Below the pieces are notes generated by a model. The model ran no database searches and was not told the DNA's origin. It saw only the letters and a program-made list of their open reading frames with translations. The translations under genes were made by a program, and so were the position numbers. DNA of 64,000 nt from Sorangium cellulosum. Its GTDB lineage: Bacteria > Myxococcota_A > Polyangia > Polyangiales > Polyangiaceae. The number at the start of each line of letters is the position of its first letter. The stretch's first letter is position 1. Below are positions 18,986-27,898 of this stretch, in pieces. The DNA is taken from positions 8,813,501 through 8,877,500 of the forward strand of contig NZ_CP012670.1 in the NCBI RefSeq assembly GCF_004135735.1. Reading direction: 5' to 3'.

Positions 18986-20884
18986 ATGCTGCTCTCGCGC
19001 TTCTGGTACGGGGTGCTCGCGCTCGCGCTCGGCGCCGCGGTCTTCATCCTCTTCGTCGCCGCGCAGCTCTACAACCGCTCGAGCCACCGCGCGATGAGCG
19101 AGGCGCTCAGCGCCGACTCGAGCGCCGTCGAGTGGTTCCTCAACGACGACGCCCGGAAGCGCTCGAGCGCGCTCATCCGCGTGGCGCTGAACCCGGCGCT
19201 GCGGGGGGCGCTCGCCAAGGCGTCCGCCGAGGCCAAGCCGGGCGCCGATCTGCGCGAGAAGGCGCGCGTCGCGCTGCGCAGCGCCGTCGACGACGTGCCC
19301 GCGGATCTCAAGTTCGATCACGTGTGGGCCGTCGACGCGGGCGGCCGGGTGATCGCGTCGGTGGGCTTCGAGCACCGCGACGACTGGGAGCTCGGCGGCT
19401 ACCCCGTCGTCGCCGACGCCCTCCACGGCTGGATCCGCGACGACGCGTGGGTCTGGAAGGGCCGCATCCTGCGCGTCGTGGCGCGCCCCGTCGAGCAGGA
19501 CGTCAACGGCGAGCCGGTCGGCGCCGTGATCGGCGCCAAGATCATCGACGACGGCTTCGCCCGCGCGGTCACGAAGCGCACCGGCGCCGCCGTCGGCTTC
19601 TACGCCGAGGGGTCGCGCGTCGCGTCCGGCGCGCCCGAGGGGTTCGACAAGTCGAACCTCGACCAGATCACGCAGGACCTGAAGCGGCTCGACGACAACA
19701 AGGATTACCTCGAGAAGGGCCGCTCGGAGGTCCGCGTCATCGGCGAGCACCTCGGCGTGGTCTACGCGCGGCTGCCCGGCGAGGCGTGGGAGCTCGGCGC
19801 CGGCTACGCGGTCGGCCGCCTCGCGGCGTCGGTCGACTCGCCGCTCGACTTCCTCGACAAGGCGAACAACGACGACAAGTCCGCGGTGCCCACGGTGATG
19901 ATCCTGCTCGCGGTCCTGGTCGTGGCCGCGCTCGGGCTCGGCTTCTCCTTCCTGGAGCACACGCGGCCGCTCCAGGTCTTCCGCCACGAGGCGGCGCGCT
20001 TCGCCAAGGGCGAGGTCGACGTGCTGGCGCCGAGCCGGTTCCGCGGCGCCTACCGGAAGATCGCGGCCGACATCAACGACGGCGTCGAGAAGGTTGCCGT
20101 GAAGGGCGGGGCGCCCCGCAAGGCCGCCGACCTGGAGCAGGTGCTCGGCCCGATCCCGTCGCAGCCGGCGATGAGCGCGTTCTCGGTGCCCCTCGGCCCC
20201 GGCGAGCCGCGCCCCGAGTCGCGCCCGTCCTTCCCGAAGCCCATGCTGAGCCCGCGCGGCCCGACGCGGCGGCCGGGCGCGCAGCCGGTCAGCGGGGCGC
20301 CGCTGGCGCGTGACGCCGAGGAGCCGCTCGAGGCGATCGAGGAGGTCTCGGACGCCGGGGGCGCGATCTCCTCCCAGGACGCCGCGTCCGCTCCCGGGCT
20401 CCCGCCGCCGCGGCGTCCGCCGCCCCCGCCCCCGCCCAAGGCGCCTGGGGCACCGGCCGCTCCGGCGGCGCTGGCCGCTCCGGCGGCGCTGGCCGCTCCG
20501 GCGGCGCTGGCCGCTCCGGCGGCGCCGGCCGCTCCGGCGGCGCCGGCGGCGCCGGCCGCTCCGGCGGCGCCGGCGGCGCCGGCCGCTCCGGCGGCGCCGG
20601 CGGTTCCGGCTCCTCACGCCGACGCCGCGAGCGCGCCGCCCGCGCAGCAGAACGGCGCGCCGGACGCGGACGAGCTCGCCGAGTGGAACGCCGTGTACGA
20701 GGAGTTCGTGTCGGTCAAGCAGCAGTGCGGCGAGCCCACGAACGCCCTGACCTTCGAGAAGTTCAAGGGGACGCTGCAGCGCAACAAGGACGCGCTCGTG
20801 GCGCGCCACAAATGCGCGCGGGTGCGCTTCACGGTCTACGTGAAGGACGGCAAGGCCGCGCTCAAGGCGTCGCCGGTGAAGTGA
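18986..20884 (+). CDS. Membrane sensor with Cache-like domain and Ala/Pro linker (MXAN_5187-like)
   Basis: A 632-residue protein. Membrane segment 1 (residues 6-29) and segment 2 (about 302-324) bracket an extracytoplasmic region with Cache-like features (DHVWAVDAGGRVIASVGFEH, then GEPVGAVIGAKIIDDGFARA). A HAMP-like stretch follows (RPLQVFRHEAARFAKGEVDV). Then come a very long Ala/Pro linker and a compact C-terminal domain of about 75 residues with two cysteines (VKQQCGEPTNALTFEKFKG to KCARVRFTVYV). From memory this C-terminal domain is the myxobacterial MXAN_5187 type. No kinase or methyl-accepting output is present, so how it signals is unknown. Confidence 0.78.
   Translation: MLLSRFWYGVLALALGAAVFILFVAAQLYNRSSHRAMSEALSADSSAVEWFLNDDARKRSSALIRVALNPALRGALAKASAEAKPGADLREKARVALRSAVDDVPADLKFDHVWAVDAGGRVIASVGFEHRDDWELGGYPVVADALHGWIRDDAWVWKGRILRVVARPVEQDVNGEPVGAVIGAKIIDDGFARAVTKRTGAAVGFYAEGSRVASGAPEGFDKSNLDQITQDLKRLDDNKDYLEKGRSEVRVIGEHLGVVYARLPGEAWELGAGYAVGRLAASVDSPLDFLDKANNDDKSAVPTVMILLAVLVVAALGLGFSFLEHTRPLQVFRHEAARFAKGEVDVLAPSRFRGAYRKIAADINDGVEKVAVKGGAPRKAADLEQVLGPIPSQPAMSAFSVPLGPGEPRPESRPSFPKPMLSPRGPTRRPGAQPVSGAPLARDAEEPLEAIEEVSDAGGAISSQDAASAPGLPPPRRPPPPPPPKAPGAPAAPAALAAPAALAAPAALAAPAAPAAPAAPAAPAAPAAPAAPAAPAAPAVPAPHADAASAPPAQQNGAPDADELAEWNAVYEEFVSVKQQCGEPTNALTFEKFKGTLQRNKDALVARHKCARVRFTVYVKDGKAALKASPVK
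20455..20600 (+). repeat. Coding Ala/Pro minisatellite
   Basis: Tandem 18-base units and variants (GCGCTGGCCGCTCCGGCG) encode AAPAAL / AAPAAP in the linker of the sensor protein. The reading frame is kept throughout. Confidence 0.85.
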
Positions 20885-20918
20885 GCCGCCCGGCCGGCGG
20901 CGGGGGGGACGTGACATC

Positions 20919-22469
20919 ATGAAACGAGGAGCTGCCGGCGCCGCGGGCGTCGCGTTCGCCGCGATGACGACGGTCGCCGGCGCCGCGCGCGCGTCGTCGG
21001 GGATGGACTCGCCCGAGATCGGCGTGCTCCAGCTCGGCCGCGGCGGCGCGTGGGTCGCGCGGGCGGACGACCCGCTCGCGGCGTACTTCAACCCGGCGGG
21101 GCTCGCCGCGCAGCGGAGCGGCGCGCACGCCGGCGTCCACCTCATGCACCTCTCGCAGTGCTTCACGCGCCTCGGCCCCGACGGCCGGCCCGTCCCGCCG
21201 AGCGTCACGTCGCCGATCCCGGCGCCCGGCGGCGAGGGGGGCCCCGACCCGGAGGTGTGCGCCGCCGGCGGCGTCTTCCCGAACCCGCAGGTCGCCGCGA
21301 CCTTCCGCGTGAGCGACACGCTCGCCGTCGGGGTCGCGGTGCTCGGGCCGCACGGCGTCGGCCAGCGGTCGTGGCCCGAGTCGATCCCGTACACGCACCC
21401 GACCTTCGGCGACAGGACGCAGCCCTCGCCGCAGCGCTACCTGCTCACGTCGCTCGACGCGCTGATCGTGCTGCCGACGCTCTCGGTCGGCTTCACGCCC
21501 GCGGAGGGGGTCTCGCTCGGCGCCGGGTTCATCTGGGGCGCGGCGGCCATCGATTTCGTCAACTTCAGCGAGGCGACCGTGTCCGCGGGGGGCGACGACT
21601 TCAACGCGCACCGCGATCTGCGCACGCGCGTGAGGGCGGCCGATCTCTTCATCCCCGGCCTCGTCCTCGGCGCGCGGTGGGCCGCGACGGATCACCTCGA
21701 CGTGGGCGCGTGGTTCAAGTGGCAGGACGCCGTGCGCGCGAGGACCGACCTCCGCATCGAGTCCCGCTACTGGACGCCGGCCGGCACCAGGAACGAGGAT
21801 CCGTGCGGGGACGAGCCGCCGGGGTGCAACGTCACCGACGAGCGGAACGCGGGCGAGCTCAGGCTGCAGATCCCCATGGAGGCGAAGCTCGGCCTCCGCT
21901 ACCACCGGCCGCGCGCGGGCGTCGCGCGCGCCGCCGAGCCCCGCGTCCGCGATCCCCTGGCCGACGATCTCTTCGATGTGGAGCTCGACTTCACCTGGGC
22001 CAACAACAGCGCCGTCGACGCCATCGAGGTCCGGTTCCGCGAGGGCATTCCGGTGCGCGGCACGGTCGTGGGCTTCGTGCCCCCCAACGCCGACGTGCCG
22101 CATCGCTGGAAGGACGTCATGGGCGTCCGCCTCGGCGGCGATTTCGTCGCGCTCCGGGATCTCCTGGCCCTTCGGGCGGGCGGCTTCTTCGAGACGAAGG
22201 GGCAGGACGACGCGGACCTGAACCTCGACTTCCACCTCGGCTACCGCGTCGGCGTCGGGGGCGGCGTGACGGCGCGCGTCGGCCCGGTCGATGTTTCGGC
22301 GGCGTTCCAGCACACGTTCTTCGGCGCGCTGGACAATGGCGGCAGGGGGAACATCAAGGCCGTCTCCGGCGCCGCGACGGCCGGCTACCGCAGCCTCCAG
22401 AGCGTGAACGGCGGTCGGTTCGAGAGCAGCCTGAACGAGTTCGGTCTGAGCGGAACGATGCGCTTCTGA
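20919..22469 (+). CDS. FadL/TodX (OMPP1) family outer-membrane transport protein
   Basis: A 516-residue predicted beta-barrel with a signal peptide (cleavage near ARAS). The FadL hallmark follows at once: an N-terminal plug with GRGGAWVARADDPLAAYFNPAGLA (here split: GRGGAWVARADDPL, then AYFNPAGLA). Alternating amphipathic strands run to the C-terminal aromatic residue (GLSGTMRF, ending in Phe), as expected for an outer-membrane barrel. The family takes up long-chain fatty acids or other hydrophobic compounds. It lies 34 bases behind the sensor gene, probably in the same transcript. Confidence 0.88.
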   Translation: MKRGAAGAAGVAFAAMTTVAGAARASSGMDSPEIGVLQLGRGGAWVARADDPLAAYFNPAGLAAQRSGAHAGVHLMHLSQCFTRLGPDGRPVPPSVTSPIPAPGGEGGPDPEVCAAGGVFPNPQVAATFRVSDTLAVGVAVLGPHGVGQRSWPESIPYTHPTFGDRTQPSPQRYLLTSLDALIVLPTLSVGFTPAEGVSLGAGFIWGAAAIDFVNFSEATVSAGGDDFNAHRDLRTRVRAADLFIPGLVLGARWAATDHLDVGAWFKWQDAVRARTDLRIESRYWTPAGTRNEDPCGDEPPGCNVTDERNAGELRLQIPMEAKLGLRYHRPRAGVARAAEPRVRDPLADDLFDVELDFTWANNSAVDAIEVRFREGIPVRGTVVGFVPPNADVPHRWKDVMGVRLGGDFVALRDLLALRAGGFFETKGQDDADLNLDFHLGYRVGVGGGVTARVGPVDVSAAFQHTFFGALDNGGRGNIKAVSGAATAGYRSLQSVNGGRFESSLNEFGLSGTMRF

Positions 22470-22501
22470 GCGGGCGGCCGCTGCCTCACCACCGCGGGCG
22501 G

Positions 22502-22530
22502 TCGACGCGGAACGCGGTCGCGCCTATAAG
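22502..22530 (+). promoter_or_regulatory. Candidate promoter of trxB
   Basis: TCGACG (22502-22507), a 17-base spacer and TATAAG (22525-22530). The hexamer ends 11 bases before the trxB ATG, so the leader would be only a few bases long. The -35 box is 4/6 to consensus, so this is tentative. Confidence 0.45.
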
Positions 22531-22541
22531 AACGCTCCATC

Positions 22542-23501
22542 ATGAGCGAATCGAACGTCCGCAACCTGATCATCATCGGCTCCGGTCCCGCGGGGCTCAC
22601 CGCCGCCATCTACGCGGCGCGCGCCAACCTCAAGCCGCTCCTCATCGAGGGCTTCAGCGCCGGCGGACTGATCCCGGGCGGCCAGCTCATGTTCACGACG
22701 GATGTCGAGAATTACCCGGGCTTCCCCGAGAAGATCACCGGGCAGGAGCTGATGCAGCGTTTTCGCGATCAGGCGGCGCATCAGGGCACGGAGATCGTGA
22801 CGGCGGACGTGACGAAGGTGGATCTCACGGTCCACCCGTTCAAGCTGTGGGTGGAGGACACGCTCTACCTGGCGAAGTCGGTGGTCATCGCGACGGGCGC
22901 GCGCGCCAACTACCTCGGTCTGGAGAGCGAGGAGAAGCTCAAGAACAAGGGGGTCAGCGCCTGCGCGGTCTGCGACGGCGCGCTCTACCGCGGCCAGGAC
23001 GTCGTGGTCATCGGCGGCGGCGACACGGCGATGGAGGAGGCCTCGTACCTGTCCGGGCTCTGCAGCAGCGTCACGCTGGTGCACCGCCGCGACGAGTTCC
23101 GCGCGTCGAAGGCGATGGTCCAGCGCGTGCTCGAGAACCCGAAGATCAAGATCCTCTACAGCCACGTCGTGGAGGAGGTGCTCGACGTGAAGGCCGACAT
23201 GGTCACGGGCGTCCGCGTGAAGAACCTGAAGACGGGCGACAGCCACCTCGTGCCGGCGGCGGCCATGTTCGTCGCGATCGGGCACACGCCGATGACGGAG
23301 CTCTTCACCGGCCAGCTCGAGACGCACCCGAACGGCTACCTCAAGACGGTGCCGGGCTCGACGCGCACGAACATCCCGGGGGTCTTCGCCGCGGGCGACG
23401 TGCAGGACTGGAACTACCGCCAGGCCGTGACGGCCGCCGGCACGGGCTGCATGGCCGCGCTCGACGCGGAGCGCTGGCTCGCGCAGCAGGGCGGCCACTG
23501 A
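22542..23501 (+). CDS. trxB: Thioredoxin reductase
   Basis: A 319-residue flavoprotein that reduces thioredoxin with NADPH. It has an FAD-binding IIGSGPAGLTAAIYAARA at the N-terminus, the redox pair CAVC (C141, C144), an NADPH-binding VVVIGGGDTAMEEA and the C-terminal FAD contact GVFAAGDVQDWNYRQA. Length and spacing are those of the low-molecular-weight bacterial enzyme. The uracil-DNA glycosylase gene follows after 13 bases. Confidence 0.96.
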   Translation: MSESNVRNLIIIGSGPAGLTAAIYAARANLKPLLIEGFSAGGLIPGGQLMFTTDVENYPGFPEKITGQELMQRFRDQAAHQGTEIVTADVTKVDLTVHPFKLWVEDTLYLAKSVVIATGARANYLGLESEEKLKNKGVSACAVCDGALYRGQDVVVIGGGDTAMEEASYLSGLCSSVTLVHRRDEFRASKAMVQRVLENPKIKILYSHVVEEVLDVKADMVTGVRVKNLKTGDSHLVPAAAMFVAIGHTPMTELFTGQLETHPNGYLKTVPGSTRTNIPGVFAAGDVQDWNYRQAVTAAGTGCMAALDAERWLAQQGGH

Positions 23502-23514
23502 GGAACGGGCGGCG

Positions 23515-24483
23515 ATGGTCGAAGCGCTGCGCGAAGAGCTCGCGGATCTGACCGCATCGGTCCGGGCGTTCCTCGAATGGCACGCGGCGGCCGGCGCGGA
23601 GGGCCTGCCGGGGGCCCCCTCGGCGCTGCACGAGGTGCAGGGCGGGTCCTCGTCCGAGAGCGGCGCGGCGCCGCGGCGGCCGGGCTTCGCGGGGCTCCAC
23701 GCTCCCGCGCCGTCGCGCGGCGGGGCCCCGACGGGCGCCTTCACGCCGCCGCCGGAGCAGCGCGGCGCCCCGGCGCAGGGGGTGCGGTCGCCGGTGCAGG
23801 CGCCTCGTGGTCCGGAGCCGCCCTCCCCGCTCGCCGCGAGCGCCGCCTCTGCGCCGCGGGCCGACGCGGCGGCGCGCGCGCTCGCATCGCAGCCGGACAC
23901 GCTGGAGGAGCGCGCCGCGCGGCTCTCGCTCATCGCGGAGGAGGTCCGCTCCTGCCAGAAGTGCCCGCTCCACGAGGGGCGCACCCACACCGTGTTCTCG
24001 CGCGGCAACCCGCGCTCCGAGATCGTGTTCGTCGGCGAGGGCCCCGGGGCGGAAGAGGACCTGCAAGGAGAGCCGTTCGTCGGCCCGGCGGGGCAGCTGC
24101 TCGATCGGATGATCGCCGCGATGGGGTACCAGCGCGACGAGGTCTACATCTGCAACATCGTGAAGTGCCGGCCGCCGAAGAACCGGAAGCCGGAGCCGGC
24201 CGAGATGGCGGCCTGCAGCCCCTACCTCGCCGCGCAGCTCGCGGTGCTCAGGCCCAGGGTGATCGTCGCGCTCGGCGCCACCGCGGTGCAGGGGCTGATC
24301 GGCACGACCGAGGGGATCACGAAGCTCCGCGGCACGTGGAAGCTCTACAAGGGCGCGATCCCGATCATGCCCACGTTCCATCCGGCCTACCTGCTGCGCC
24401 AGCCGGGCGCGAAGCGAGAGGTCTGGAGCGACCTGAAAGAGGTGATGCGCCACCTCGGCAAGAGCGCGCCCGACCGAGGCTGA
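23515..24483 (+). CDS. Family 4 (iron-sulfur) uracil-DNA glycosylase
   Basis: Removes uracil from DNA. The catalytic half (about residues 140-322) has the family-4 features: two cysteines in CQKC (C147, C150), the active-site loop GEGPGAEEDLQGEPFVG, the further cluster cysteines in KCRPPKNRKPEPAEMAAC, and the C-terminal HPAYLLR. The four cysteines should hold a [4Fe-4S] cluster. The first about 130 residues are an Ala/Pro/Ser-rich extension not found in typical 200-residue members and have no motif I recognise. The next gene starts one base after the stop. Confidence 0.92.
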   Translation: MVEALREELADLTASVRAFLEWHAAAGAEGLPGAPSALHEVQGGSSSESGAAPRRPGFAGLHAPAPSRGGAPTGAFTPPPEQRGAPAQGVRSPVQAPRGPEPPSPLAASAASAPRADAAARALASQPDTLEERAARLSLIAEEVRSCQKCPLHEGRTHTVFSRGNPRSEIVFVGEGPGAEEDLQGEPFVGPAGQLLDRMIAAMGYQRDEVYICNIVKCRPPKNRKPEPAEMAACSPYLAAQLAVLRPRVIVALGATAVQGLIGTTEGITKLRGTWKLYKGAIPIMPTFHPAYLLRQPGAKREVWSDLKEVMRHLGKSAPDRG

Positions 24484-24484
24484 C

Positions 24485-25081
24485 GTGGCCGCGCGCGCTT
24501 CCGGGCGCCTCGCCGATCAGGCGGACGCCGCAAGCCGCAGCGAGGCCGCAAGCCGCAGCGAGGCCGCAAGCCGCAGCGAGGCCGCAAGCCGCAGCGAGGC
24601 CGCAAGCCGCGCCGAGGCCGCTTCGTCCGGCGCGCCGAGGCCGGCCGGGCCGTCGCTGCTCTGGGCCGTCCGCTGCGCCCTTGCGCTCCTCGGCGCCCTG
24701 CCTTTCTGCCTTCCGCTCGCGCGGAGCCGCCTGCCGCTCGGAGAGATCGGCGTCGTGCTCGATCGCTTCTTCGCGCCGATGTGCCACCGCATGCCCGAGC
24801 GGACCCTCGCGCTGGAGGGCGTGCTGATGCCGGTCTGCAGCCGGTGCGCCGGCATCTTCGCCGGGGTCGCGGCTGGCGCCGCGCTCGCCTGGCCCCGCCT
24901 GCCGATGACGGCGTGGCGCCCGCTCCTCGTCGCGATCAGCGCGCTGATGGTGCTCGACGTGGTGACGCAGGATCTCGGGCTGCACCCGGTCTGGCATCCG
25001 ACCCGCCTCGCCACCGGGCTGGCGTTCGGTTACGCCCTGACGACGGCCTTCGTCACGCAGCTCGCGCGCCGTCCGGCCTGA
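24485..25081 (+). CDS. DUF2085 membrane protein
   Basis: A 198-residue protein. The first 47 residues are a repeat (AASRSE) made by an 18-bp minisatellite. The rest is a DUF2085 domain: FFAPMCHRMPERT, then MPVCSRCAGIFAGVAAG, with four hydrophobic segments. The conserved C/H residues suggest metal binding, but the function of the family is unknown. The start is a GTG at 24485, one base behind the glycosylase stop, implying coupling. An internal start after the repeat is possible, though no ATG occurs before the domain. Confidence 0.8.
   Translation: MAARASGRLADQADAASRSEAASRSEAASRSEAASRSEAASRAEAASSGAPRPAGPSLLWAVRCALALLGALPFCLPLARSRLPLGEIGVVLDRFFAPMCHRMPERTLALEGVLMPVCSRCAGIFAGVAAGAALAWPRLPMTAWRPLLVAISALMVLDVVTQDLGLHPVWHPTRLATGLAFGYALTTAFVTQLARRPA
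24527..24616 (+). repeat. 18-bp coding tandem repeat, five copies
   Basis: Five head-to-tail units of GCCGCAAGCCGCAGCGAG (24527, 24545, 24563, 24581, 24599; the last is variant) encode AASRSE in the DUF2085 protein's N-terminus. The first four are identical, suggesting recent slippage. Confidence 0.95.
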
Positions 25082-25084
25082 GCG

Positions 25085-26722
25085 CTACTTCCGGCCGCCC
25101 AGGGCCCTGCACTCGTGGACGGGGCCCTTCGTGGCATGGCGAACGCATTCGCTGTACGCCGCGACGCCGTCCTTCCACTTGCCCGTGTCCTGGAGCGCCG
25201 AGCCCAGATAGAGGTAGGGCAGCGCGTCGGTCGGATCGGCCGCGATGGCCTTGCGCGACACCTCGATCGCGTCCTTGAACCTGCCCCGGTTGAGCAAGCT
25301 CAACGCTTCCTTCTTCAGCCGTCGCGCATCCTCGGGGTTGACCGCGGGCACCTCGGCCGCCTCCGCCGCGGCCGCCTCCGCTGCGGCCTTCTCCGCCGCA
25401 GCAGCCGCCTCCGCCGCGGCTTTCTCCGCGGCCGCCTGCTCCGCGGCCGCCTGCTCCGCGGCCGCCTGCTCCGCGGCCGCCTGCTCCGCGGCCGCCTGCT
25501 CCGCGGCCGCCTGCTCCGCCGCGGCCTGCTCCGCCGCCGCCGTCGTCGCCGCCGGGGCAGGTGCGGCCTGCGCGAGCGCGGGCTGGACCTGCGCGGGCGC
25601 CTTGTCACGTGCAGACAGAGGACTCCCCGGCACGGCCGAGAGCTTCGCGTCCACGGGCGCGGGCGTCGGAGCCGGCATGGCCACCCAGGCCGAGGCCGGC
25701 GGCGGGGACGGCTTGGTCGAGAACACCGCCTTGGCGACCACCGCGACGGAGATCACCCCGGCGAGCCCCGCGACCGCCGCGACGATCTGGCGGAGGCGCG
25801 CCCGACGGGCGAGGGTCGCGGGCGACAGCTGCTCGACCACCACGAGGCGCTCCTCGGCGTGCCCGTCGGGATCGCCGCCCCCGTCGATGAACGGCGGCAC
25901 GGAGTCGTCCTCGCGCTGAAAAAACGCCGCCGTCGACGAGGAGGGATCGAGCGGGTCGAGCGCGTCCGACTCGGGCTCAGGCGCCGCTGCGGCGAGCTCG
26001 GGCGCGAGGACATCCGGCTGATCTTCGGGGCCGGGGCGCTCGATCGCGATCGGGTCGGCCGCGCGTGCCTTGGCCGGCATCGGCACGTCGAGCGCACCGA
26101 CCGGCCCCGCCGTCTTCGCGGCGATCGGCGCAGCGGGCGTCTCCGTGACCGGCCGCGCAGCGGGCGTCTCCGTGACCGGCCGCGCAGCAGGCGTCTCCTG
26201 AACCGGCCGCGCAGCAGGCGTCTCCTGAACCGGCCGCGCAGCAGGCGTCTCCTGAACCGGCCGCGCAGCAGGCGCCTCCGGAAGCGGCCGCGCAGCAGGC
26301 GAGTCGGTGACTGAATGCGCAGCAGGCGTCTCCGCGCCGGGCATCCCTGCAGCGATCGGGGCGGGAGGCGCCTCCGCGACCGGCAGCGCAGCGGGCACCG
26401 CGTCCTCCGCGAAGGCCGCGCGCGCCGGCGCCACGGCCTGCTGCGCCGCCGCCTCGGCGCTGGCGTGCTGCGCCGCCGCCTCGGCGCTGGCGTGCTGCGC
26501 CGTCGCCTCGGCGCTGGCGTGCTGCGCCGTCGCCTCGGCGCTGGCCTGCTGCGCCGCCGCCTCGACGGCGACGTCCGGGCCGCTCGCAGCCGGTCGCGCG
26601 GAGGTCTCGGCCGCGAGGGCCGGGGCCTCGGGAGCCGTCGACCCACGGGGCCGGGAGGCCCGGGGACGGAGACTCCGGCCCCTGTTGCTCGCGCGAACCG
26701 ATGCAAGAAGTCGCTTCGACAT
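25085..26722 (-). CDS. Membrane-anchored TPR protein with three repetitive linkers
   Basis: A 545-residue protein. A long Ala/Pro/Glu-rich cytoplasmic part contains two different 27-bp coding repeats. One membrane segment follows (IVAAVAGLAGVISVAVVAKAVF, about residues 315-336), then an outer Ala/Glu/Gln-rich rod (AAAEQ repeated about seven times) that looks helical. Last comes a small TPR-like domain at the C-terminus (ARRLKKEALSLLNRGRFKDA, then ALPYLYLGSALQDTGKWKDG). The rod could span the periplasm in the manner of TolA or TonB, with the TPR domain as binding end; that is inference. The gene converges with the DUF2085 gene, with three bases between the stops. Confidence 0.78.
   Translation of the reverse strand: MSKRLLASVRASNRGRSLRPRASRPRGSTAPEAPALAAETSARPAASGPDVAVEAAAQQASAEATAQHASAEATAQHASAEAAAQHASAEAAAQQAVAPARAAFAEDAVPAALPVAEAPPAPIAAGMPGAETPAAHSVTDSPAARPLPEAPAARPVQETPAARPVQETPAARPVQETPAARPVTETPAARPVTETPAAPIAAKTAGPVGALDVPMPAKARAADPIAIERPGPEDQPDVLAPELAAAAPEPESDALDPLDPSSSTAAFFQREDDSVPPFIDGGGDPDGHAEERLVVVEQLSPATLARRARLRQIVAAVAGLAGVISVAVVAKAVFSTKPSPPPASAWVAMPAPTPAPVDAKLSAVPGSPLSARDKAPAQVQPALAQAAPAPAATTAAAEQAAAEQAAAEQAAAEQAAAEQAAAEQAAAEQAAAEKAAAEAAAAAEKAAAEAAAAEAAEVPAVNPEDARRLKKEALSLLNRGRFKDAIEVSRKAIAADPTDALPYLYLGSALQDTGKWKDGVAAYSECVRHATKGPVHECRALGGRK
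25434..25538 (-). repeat. 15-bp coding tandem repeat, about seven copies
   Basis: Units of 15 bases (plus strand GCCTGCTCCGCGGCC) from 25434 encode AAAEQ on the minus strand within the TPR protein. The five central copies are identical. Confidence 0.95.
26130..26291 (-). repeat. 27-bp coding tandem repeat, six copies
   Basis: Units start at 26130, 26157, 26184, 26211, 26238 and 26265 and encode TPAARPVQE or TPAARPVTE in the TPR protein. Copies fall into two close variants. Confidence 0.93.
26439..26573 (-). repeat. 27-bp coding tandem repeat, four to five copies
   Basis: Units starting at 26439, 26466, 26493, 26520 and 26547 encode ASAEATAQH-type nonapeptides in the N-terminal part of the TPR protein. 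It is unrelated in sequence to the array at 26130. Confidence 0.9.
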
Positions 26723-27053
26723 GTCCCAACCATCCTCCCGTGGTCGTCAGGCCCCCGATGGCGCAGGGGATCGGCAGCTCGCCGTATTCATGATCCAGGC
26801 CGGCGCCCTCGGCGAGCGGCCGCGCGCGCATTTCCGTGGGGTCCCGGCGCGGCCCCTGTGCCGGATCGTGCCGCATCGCCCTGCCCGGCCATGTCCGCGC
26901 AACGCACCGGGACACCGCGTCGTGTCCTGCTGAAAATTGCGAGCGACTCCCCGGCGCTCGTGGGCCGAGTGGGCCGGGCGCGCCGGGCACGTCCTCGCGG
27001 AGCGCGCCCCGATCGAGGCGGCGCTCGGGACAGAGCCGCCGGCGCGGCCCACG
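26723..27053. other. Intergenic stretch, no supported gene
   Basis: 331 bases upstream of the TPR gene and downstream of the minus-strand lipoprotein gene. It should hold the TPR gene's promoter, but I see no clear boxes, terminator or RNA. Confidence 0.5.
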
Positions 27054-27836
27054 TCAGCCCCCACCGAGCTGCACCGGCCTCCCGGCGACCGGGGCGACGC
27101 GGAGCAGGACGAGCGTGTCGAGCTTCTTCTTCTTGTCCGACGCGAGGACGGTGCCCGCGAGGTTGTGCGCCATCTCCCAGGGCACCTCGTCGTCCGCCGA
27201 GAAGAACGCCACCGACGCCTTGCACGCGGCGATGTCCCTCGAGAGCTGCTCGCCGGTGTTCGAGAGATCCGGGCCCGCGAGCCCCTTGCGCTGGCGCTTG
27301 CCCATGCCGCCGCCGAACGGCCAGATCGCCGTCGCGAGGTCCTTCAGCACCATCGTGCTGACGGCGCACGCCGGGGGCTTCGACACGCTCCCCTCCGGGA
27401 CCACCGTGATCTCCTTCGGGAGGTCGTCGCGCCCGTCGGTCTTGATCGTGACCTTCGGCGCGCCGGCCGCGCCGAGCTCCGTCACGACGGCCGCGACCGC
27501 GCTCACCTTCGCCTTCTTCTCGGCGAGCAGCGTGACCGGCTTGCCGTCGATCGGCAGCGCGCGGATCACCTTCGCGAGCCTCTCCGCCCCGTCCTTCTGC
27601 GCCAGGTTCACCCGCTGGCCCCCGAGGTAAGGGCCCATCGAGTCGACGAGCAGCTCCGGCATCCCCTTCGGCTTCGGCGGCGCGACGGGCGCCTGCTGCG
27701 CGGCCGGGGCCGATGCGGCGGCGGGGCCGGCCTCGGGAGGCTTCGGCGCGCTCTCGCACGCCGCCGCGACCAGGATCGCGCCGGCGGCGACGACGAGGCG
27801 TGGCAAGGCGCTGGACCGGAGGGCAAAGGCTCGCAT
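27054..27836 (-). CDS. Lipoprotein with faint ExbD/TolR-like periplasmic domain
   Basis: A 260-residue predicted lipoprotein (signal core LPRLVVAAGAILVAAACES; lipobox cysteine about residue 27) with an Ala/Pro linker to about residue 57. The segment GKPVTLLAEKKAKVSAVAAV followed by a beta strand (PKVTIKTDG) resembles the periplasmic fold of ExbD/TolR proteins, without their membrane helix. The remainder has two cysteines (PPACAVS, IAACKAS) that could form a disulfide. The family is not certain; no ExbB/TolQ gene lies nearby. It diverges from the acyl-CoA ligase gene 62 bases away. Confidence 0.65.
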   Translation of the reverse strand: MRAFALRSSALPRLVVAAGAILVAAACESAPKPPEAGPAAASAPAAQQAPVAPPKPKGMPELLVDSMGPYLGGQRVNLAQKDGAERLAKVIRALPIDGKPVTLLAEKKAKVSAVAAVVTELGAAGAPKVTIKTDGRDDLPKEITVVPEGSVSKPPACAVSTMVLKDLATAIWPFGGGMGKRQRKGLAGPDLSNTGEQLSRDIAACKASVAFFSADDEVPWEMAHNLAGTVLASDKKKKLDTLVLLRVAPVAGRPVQLGGG

Positions 27837-27898
27837 GGCGTGGCAGTGTAACCAACCGGCCTGGCTCCGCGCACCTCTGCTGTGCGAGAGTCGGCGCG

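Noticed and set aside
18221..21394. 1057-codon minus-strand open frame
   Set aside because: It is antisense to three well-supported plus-strand genes and has shadow composition (Arg, Asp, His, Ala) with no domain.
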